Source: Zhengitettix transpicula
Taxonomy: Eukaryota > Arthropoda > Insecta > Orthoptera > Tetrigidae
Direction of reading: 5' to 3'
NCBI GenBank assembly: GCA_037074705.1
Contig: CM073596.1
Span: 51,054,001-51,118,000 of the forward strand
DNA length: 64,000 nt
Below, in pieces: positions 59,440-64,000 of the stretch; position 1 is the first letter of the stretch; each line of letters opens with the position of its first letter. Both the position numbers and the translations under genes were made by a program. Under the pieces are notes generated by a model. It made no database searches. It saw only the letters and a program-made list of their open reading frames with translations, and had not been told where the DNA came from.

Positions 59440-61413
59440 GCAGTCTCAGACGCTTGGCTGTTGCCAATAAGCAAGGCTGGATGGCGGCACTGAGGCTCAA
59501 TTAGTGGCCTGAATTTCTAATTTAAAAATAGCAAAAGCTGCCGTAAGCTAATAAAATTTAGAATAGTTACTGTTAAGATTTTTTTTAGAAAAATATTTTA
59601 TAACACATCCAATACTGTCAACGTAATCCGTATCAAATTTTAAATTTTTGGTGTTATTTTTTTTTCACAGTATACCATAAATATTTTTAAAAATATTTCC
59701 ACGTCAGTGATCATTACAATGTTAACAGGGCGTATGAGGAATTATAGTGATCAGTCTCGTAATAAATAATTACCACAGAAACAACCGAGATTGGAGTCAA
59801 ATCCAGGGTTATGAATGTCGCTGAGTTTAGTGACAATCCGAGCAACGCTGGACACCCAGCTACTATTATAATATTTTTTCTTTATCCTTAATAATAAAAG
59901 TATTCGAGTATTCGATGTTCATAATATAGAGGGAAGAAAGAAAGGGTACCGTAGATACTTCTGATTATATTGTCGTTGAATACGAACTCTACTGTTTAAA
60001 TTTTCGACCGAAGTCAACATCATCATTGCAGAGTAGAATTGTCAGATCTAGTCAGTATTCCGTTTAATTGAATTCAATCAATGAAATGGTCGTGTTTCAA
60101 GGTTAATAATTGAGGAATCCGCAAGTTCCCTGCCAGAAAAAGAACTGGGACGCGTTAATAATGGTGGTAAATATTTCTTTGTGTGGCGTGGTTTTCCCCT
60201 GGCTGCTGCACGTTGCGTGTTTTAATTAGGGCAGAGCGGGATTTAAACGGCTGACCTGTTGGGCGACGGAATTAAATGGCAGGCTCTCACGAGAGCCGTC
60301 GCCCAATGCATAATTAGGCGCGTGGCACGGAGATACGAACCCCAGCTCCCCGCAAAGCTGCTACCACGGGCCATTAAGAACCACGCACTGAGGCCGGCAG
60401 CACCTGTGGAATGTCTCTTTTGTCTCGCTGCCTGCCCTACTGCCTCTTGTACCTTCCTTGGCAAACACAAACAAAGGCGACGGGAACCTACAAATACCTG
60501 CCTGCTATGCTCACTCACTTGGGAAACGGATTATTCTACCTTTAGACATTCTACTTCCGCCATTAAACGGGAATCTTGTTTCTTCATTCGTGGAGCATCC
60601 CACGTTTCTAAAAAAAAAAATTCTTTTACGTCTGAAAACTGAAGATTTAGGGGAACGTTTCTCTATTTACACCAGTCGCGGAACTCTCGGTTTATAAACA
60701 GTAGGGAACTCAGAAGCCTAATTCTCGTTGCCGCGGGTCACTAAATTGCCTGCAAAGACAGAGATATCTCAATTATTAACCTGGAAACACGCCCATTTCC
60801 TTGATTGTATTCAATTAAACGGAATACTGACTTGATCTGACAATTCTACTTTGCAACGATGATACTGACTTCGGTTGCAGAAGAATTTTATACGCAAATT
60901 TAAACAGTCGAGTTCGTATTCGACGACAATATAATCAGAAGTATCTACGGTAACCTTTCATTCATCCCTCTGTAAAACGCCCTTTTCTTGTAAACATCAA
61001 ATACTCGAAAGAATAAACTTTTATTATTATTAAGGATGATGAAAAAATATTATAATACTAGCTGGGTGTCCGACGCTGCTCGGGTTGTTATTATTAAACT
61101 CAGCGACATCCATAACACAGGATTTTACTCCAATCACAGTTATTTCTGCGGCAATTAATTATTTATTTATTACGAGGGCAAAAATTATTTATGGTATACT
61201 GCGAAAATTGTAACACCAACACTTTAAAATTTGATGCGGATTACGTAGACAGTATTTTTTGTTATAAAATCTTTTTTTAACAGTAACTATTTTAAATTTT
61301 ATTAGCTTACGGCAGCTTTTGCTATTTTTAAATTAGAAATTCAGGCTACTAATTGAGCCTTAGTGCCGTCATCCAACCTTGCTTACTGGCAACAGCCAAG
61401 CATCTGAGACCGC
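59440..61413. mobile_element. Large inverted repeat, arms about 0.65 kb, spacer 0.65 kb
   Basis: Left arm 59440-60116 and right arm 60768-61413 are reverse complements with scattered substitutions and small indels. Landmarks in the left arm: CAGTCTCAGACGCTTGGCTG, GCTCAATTAGTGGCCTGAAT, AGCAAAAGCTGCCGTAAGCT, GAGCAACGCTGGACACCCAG, GATACTTCTGATTATATTGT and GGTTAATAATTGAGG. Each recurs inverted on the right. Divergence of the arms argues against an assembly artefact. It could be a foldback transposon or two copies of one repeat inserted head to head. No transposase frame is present. Confidence 0.85.
60117..60767. other. GC-rich spacer of the large inverted repeat
   Basis: The spacer differs sharply from the AT-rich arms. 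It holds TTAATTAGGGC near 60220 and ATAATTAGGCGC near 60310 (homeodomain-type cores) and a hairpin TTGGGCGACGG...CCGTCGCCCAA at 60259-60306. Plus-strand frames of 127 and 79 codons (60259-60697) and a 91-codon minus frame overlap and show no domain. Confidence 0.5.
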
Positions 61414-61419
61414 ATTTTT

Positions 61420-64000
61420 AAGTGAACTTAATACATTCAGACTTAATTATCTTTCAATGGGTTTCAGGCAGCATACAAATAAATATATATTGTATATTTA
61501 AAATGCATTGTGACGCATGGACGTTCACCGTTAAGGTTTTTTTCTTCGTTAAACTTGAAATACAGTATTATTTTCACAGTTTAAATGCGTTAATTCAATT
61601 TTAAACTGTTTTAAAAAACAAAATACGAATGAACCTGAAGGAAGTAACGTGGGCGCAGTGTAGCTATTCTGTTTGATTTTTTTAAAAAGAATTATTAGAT
61701 GCAATTACGTAAAAGGAAAATGAGTCTTCATAGTTGCCTTGATGTTTACAAAAGGCGCCGTTGTGATATGTCTTGGACCGTTTTGGAGGAGGTTTATAGT
61801 TAGAATTTATCTTATTTGCATTACCTCTATGTTCCGTAATTCAATTGGGTCCTAACAGGTCATTGTACAGTGTGTCAGTGACTCTGAAGGGAAGAATCTG
61901 CTCAGTGAGCCACGTACGTCACGTAAGTCCAGAGTTGTCACCATTTCGGTGATAACTTGGTTAAAATACTACTAGAAAGTGTGATTGGGTCAGTCAGGTA
62001 CGAGAATCCATTCCTGGAAATCGCACGTGGTACGTCAGACTTTCCTATACGAAGAAAGTAGTTCTCTTCTTTCTCAGGTCTGACCGAAGCACACAAACGT
62101 TACTTGTATCAACAAATGGAGGTTTTTTTCTGGAGGTAGAAATTAACTGCAGGTAAAAGCCACGTGCCTCTAGTATATGTTCTTTGGTTATAAATGGTTT
62201 TGAAATGGCGAAGCTCGCTTCTGAAGGTTTCTTAATCCGTATAGAGCTGGCGAATTTCGCCATTGCTTTACATCCTTCCTCTTTCCGCCCTCGTTTCCCA
62301 ATATCGGAGAGCTGCTGCTTCCCAAGGCAAGGCAAACTGATGATAGCAGGGCCTAGAGCACACAAGGATGTTGAGTCACGATATGCGCTTCTTTCTCGCC
62401 TTGGTAAATATCGTCCTCGGTGTTATCTGCGTGTTCCGGCCAGGGCTGGCTGTTCTAAGGCAACTGGATTGCTCTTGTCAAATTTGACGATTCTGCCTCG
62501 GATATGTATATAGAGGTTAAGGAAGGGAAGTAGGCAACAGCCTTACTAATTCCTAAAGTAATATTTATTTTATATTCATTATTAAACTCTATAATCTATT
62601 ACATAATCTTAACGTCACTTCTGTTTTGCAGCACTCGTCTTAATGAAGTGTCGTGCTTGTATTAATTATCACCAGACAATATATTACCCGACCAGCACTA
62701 ACCGAATATTAAATCCGCCACTGTACTGTCAACAAATTTCCAATTCTTATAAAATTCTTATTCACAATTTCCTTTCCATAGCGTCAAGAGCAAACATATT
62801 CAGATCTGAGAATATTTATTTGTAGACAACTAAACGCAGTGGAATAAAGTGTATCCCTTGTTATTACTGGTCGTCGCCCGTTCTCACCAGGTTACTCTGT
62901 TTTTGTTGGTTCTTTTATAGGTGACATGTAAGCTCTTGACGTTCTACCCTTTTGTCTTCCCAGTTTCGTAATCCCACGATTTTTGTATGAAGTAAAAATT
63001 TTCTCGGTCTCGTACGCTGGTGAAACAAAGGCACGACAGATGTCAAATTCCATACATTTGCCAGAAAGGAACAAAAGATGCTGAAGAAAAACTGGTAGTC
63101 GGATACTGATAGAATCAGTCTCCATTGTTCTCTCCGGTTGGTGACCTGATGAATCATCCCCACTCATCTATTCTTCAATGACGTTAACCTTTCCGTTCAG
63201 CCACTCAACCTTATGATTACCTTTCAAGTCACCAAATCGTCCTTGTCAACAAATTTCAAATCTTGTTAACGTCACCCTTTCTTTATCCGTTCGTTCCCAA
63301 TTTTTGTTGTTGATATTTTGAGACTGAGGAACGCGTGTGAAGCGGACGGCGGATGAATACTTTCCTAATTGGTAGCTAGTGGGCTATGGAAAGATAACCG
63401 AATAATACGCCCAGGCGGATCTTAAAATTCAGCTCGCGGCGCCTTGCAGAAGTAAACGAGATTACGTGGCGCAAATTGAACGGCGATTAACAGCAGATGA
63501 CAGGGGGAAGGAGAAGCTAACAGAGTTAGCAGCAGCCTCCGAGTAAGAACCCAGTCAACTAAAAATTTAACAGAATATCATCTTAGATGTGACGCGGATT
63601 CGTAGGATTGTCGATGACGTTGTGCAACGTATGAATTATTGCCCTCGCCGGTTGCTTCAGGATTTTCCCAGGTTTGGAAGCGATCCTGGGAGACTTCCAC
63701 CTTCAGCGTGTTAAGGATTCAGCTTGGGTCTTTTCGATGTGGAGATAAAACATCTGGATTTGCATTTTAGGGAGTTGGTAGGCGTGCTGAAATACATAGT
63801 AATGAGAGGAGAATATGCAGTCCAACCCGATTAAAAACGTCATCAATAAGTCCAACACTTTGGAAGATTATTTTGCAAGTTGCTACCATTGTATCGACAG
63901 GAAGACAGTTTCTGACCTGTTTTTTTTATAGAATTCGCAGATTCACGGCCATATTTGACACGGTTAAACCACTCGTGATTCTATCTGGACTTGTTCAACA
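61420..64000. other. Intron segment to window end, no gene seen
   Basis: AT-rich DNA with GC-richer patches at 62180-62460 and 63300-63560. A good acceptor followed within seven bases by a good donor lies at 62888-62933. Overlapping frames at 62045-62513 and 62892-63167 have no recognised domain. No second nemo exon was found before the window ends. Confidence 0.45.

Larger units (their letters stand above)
5389..64000 (+). other. nemo: nemo intron 1, 5' part (more than 58 kb, runs off the window)
   Basis: The intron starts with a consensus donor GTAAGT (5389-5394) after the ATP-loop exon. The next exon should begin with G and encode the end of the ATP loop and the VALKK lysine segment. I looked for this in all three plus-strand frames and did not find it. 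The segment is AT-rich and full of stops, microsatellites and foldback repeats, with several GC-richer patches that could be enhancers or old insertions. A candidate recursive splice site lies 35 kb in. Confidence 0.75.

Noticed and set aside
61876..61900. GTGTCAGTGACTCTGAAG, reminiscent of the expected start of nemo exon 2 (S-V-T)
   Set aside because: The following residues do not match the conserved NLK sequence and there is no good acceptor at the required position.
1..64000. CRISPR arrays, operons or prokaryotic features
   Set aside because: The intron-exon structure, AT microsatellites and interspersed repeats are those of an animal nuclear genome; no spaced direct-repeat array was seen.

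Overview
The window looks like nuclear DNA from an insect. It is AT-rich, with long non-coding stretches, many microsatellites and dense interspersed repeats, and only one coding segment is recognisable. That segment (5165-5388, + strand) is the first coding exon of nemo, the Nemo-like kinase (NLK). It holds the low-complexity His/Pro/Gln-rich N-terminus and the start of the kinase domain (DRPIGYGAFGVVW), and ends at a strong GTAAGT donor. The N-terminus and the very large repeat-filled intron suggest a large-genome hemimetabolous insect, possibly cockroach or termite. That placement is inference only.

Layout. Positions 1-4380 are the AT-rich 5' flank, with a small TIR element, a TA microsatellite and a 166-bp tandem duplication. 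Positions 4381-5164 form a GC-richer block that is probably the nemo promoter and 5' UTR, with E2F-like, TCACGTGA and CT/GAGA motifs. From 5389 to the window end (more than 58 kb) I find no second kinase exon, so all of it reads as nemo intron 1.

The intron is not featureless. At 40399-40436 a CTAAC branch-point match, a pyrimidine tract and a TTACAG acceptor abut a GTGAGT donor with no exon between them. This is the arrangement of a recursive ('ratchet') splice site, and it lies 35 kb into a giant intron, where such sites are expected. It is my strongest finding. A GC-rich patch with a Gly/Met-rich small ORF lies just upstream.

Much of the rest is repeats. The main group is a family of foldback (hairpin) elements, many carrying a core of CCTGA(A/T)GA(A/T)G followed by GAAACG(T)TG, or the reverse complement. 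They are densest at 43.8-50.9 kb, with others at 18, 28, 32, 36, 39, 52 and 56 kb, and one is nested in another at 18 kb. A much larger inverted repeat (59440-61413, arms about 0.65 kb) encloses a GC-rich spacer. Other repeats are a 72-bp minisatellite (20693-21041), degenerate ~220-bp tandem repeats (30.3-30.9 kb), two minus-strand retroelement fragments next to AT microsatellites (15.2 and 26.1 kb) and a mariner-like terminus (20203).

I found no convincing tRNA, rRNA, intact transposase, reverse transcriptase or second protein-coding gene. The many other open frames are short, often open on both strands, and lack recognisable domains. All repeat-family calls are by eye; no alignment or database search was run.
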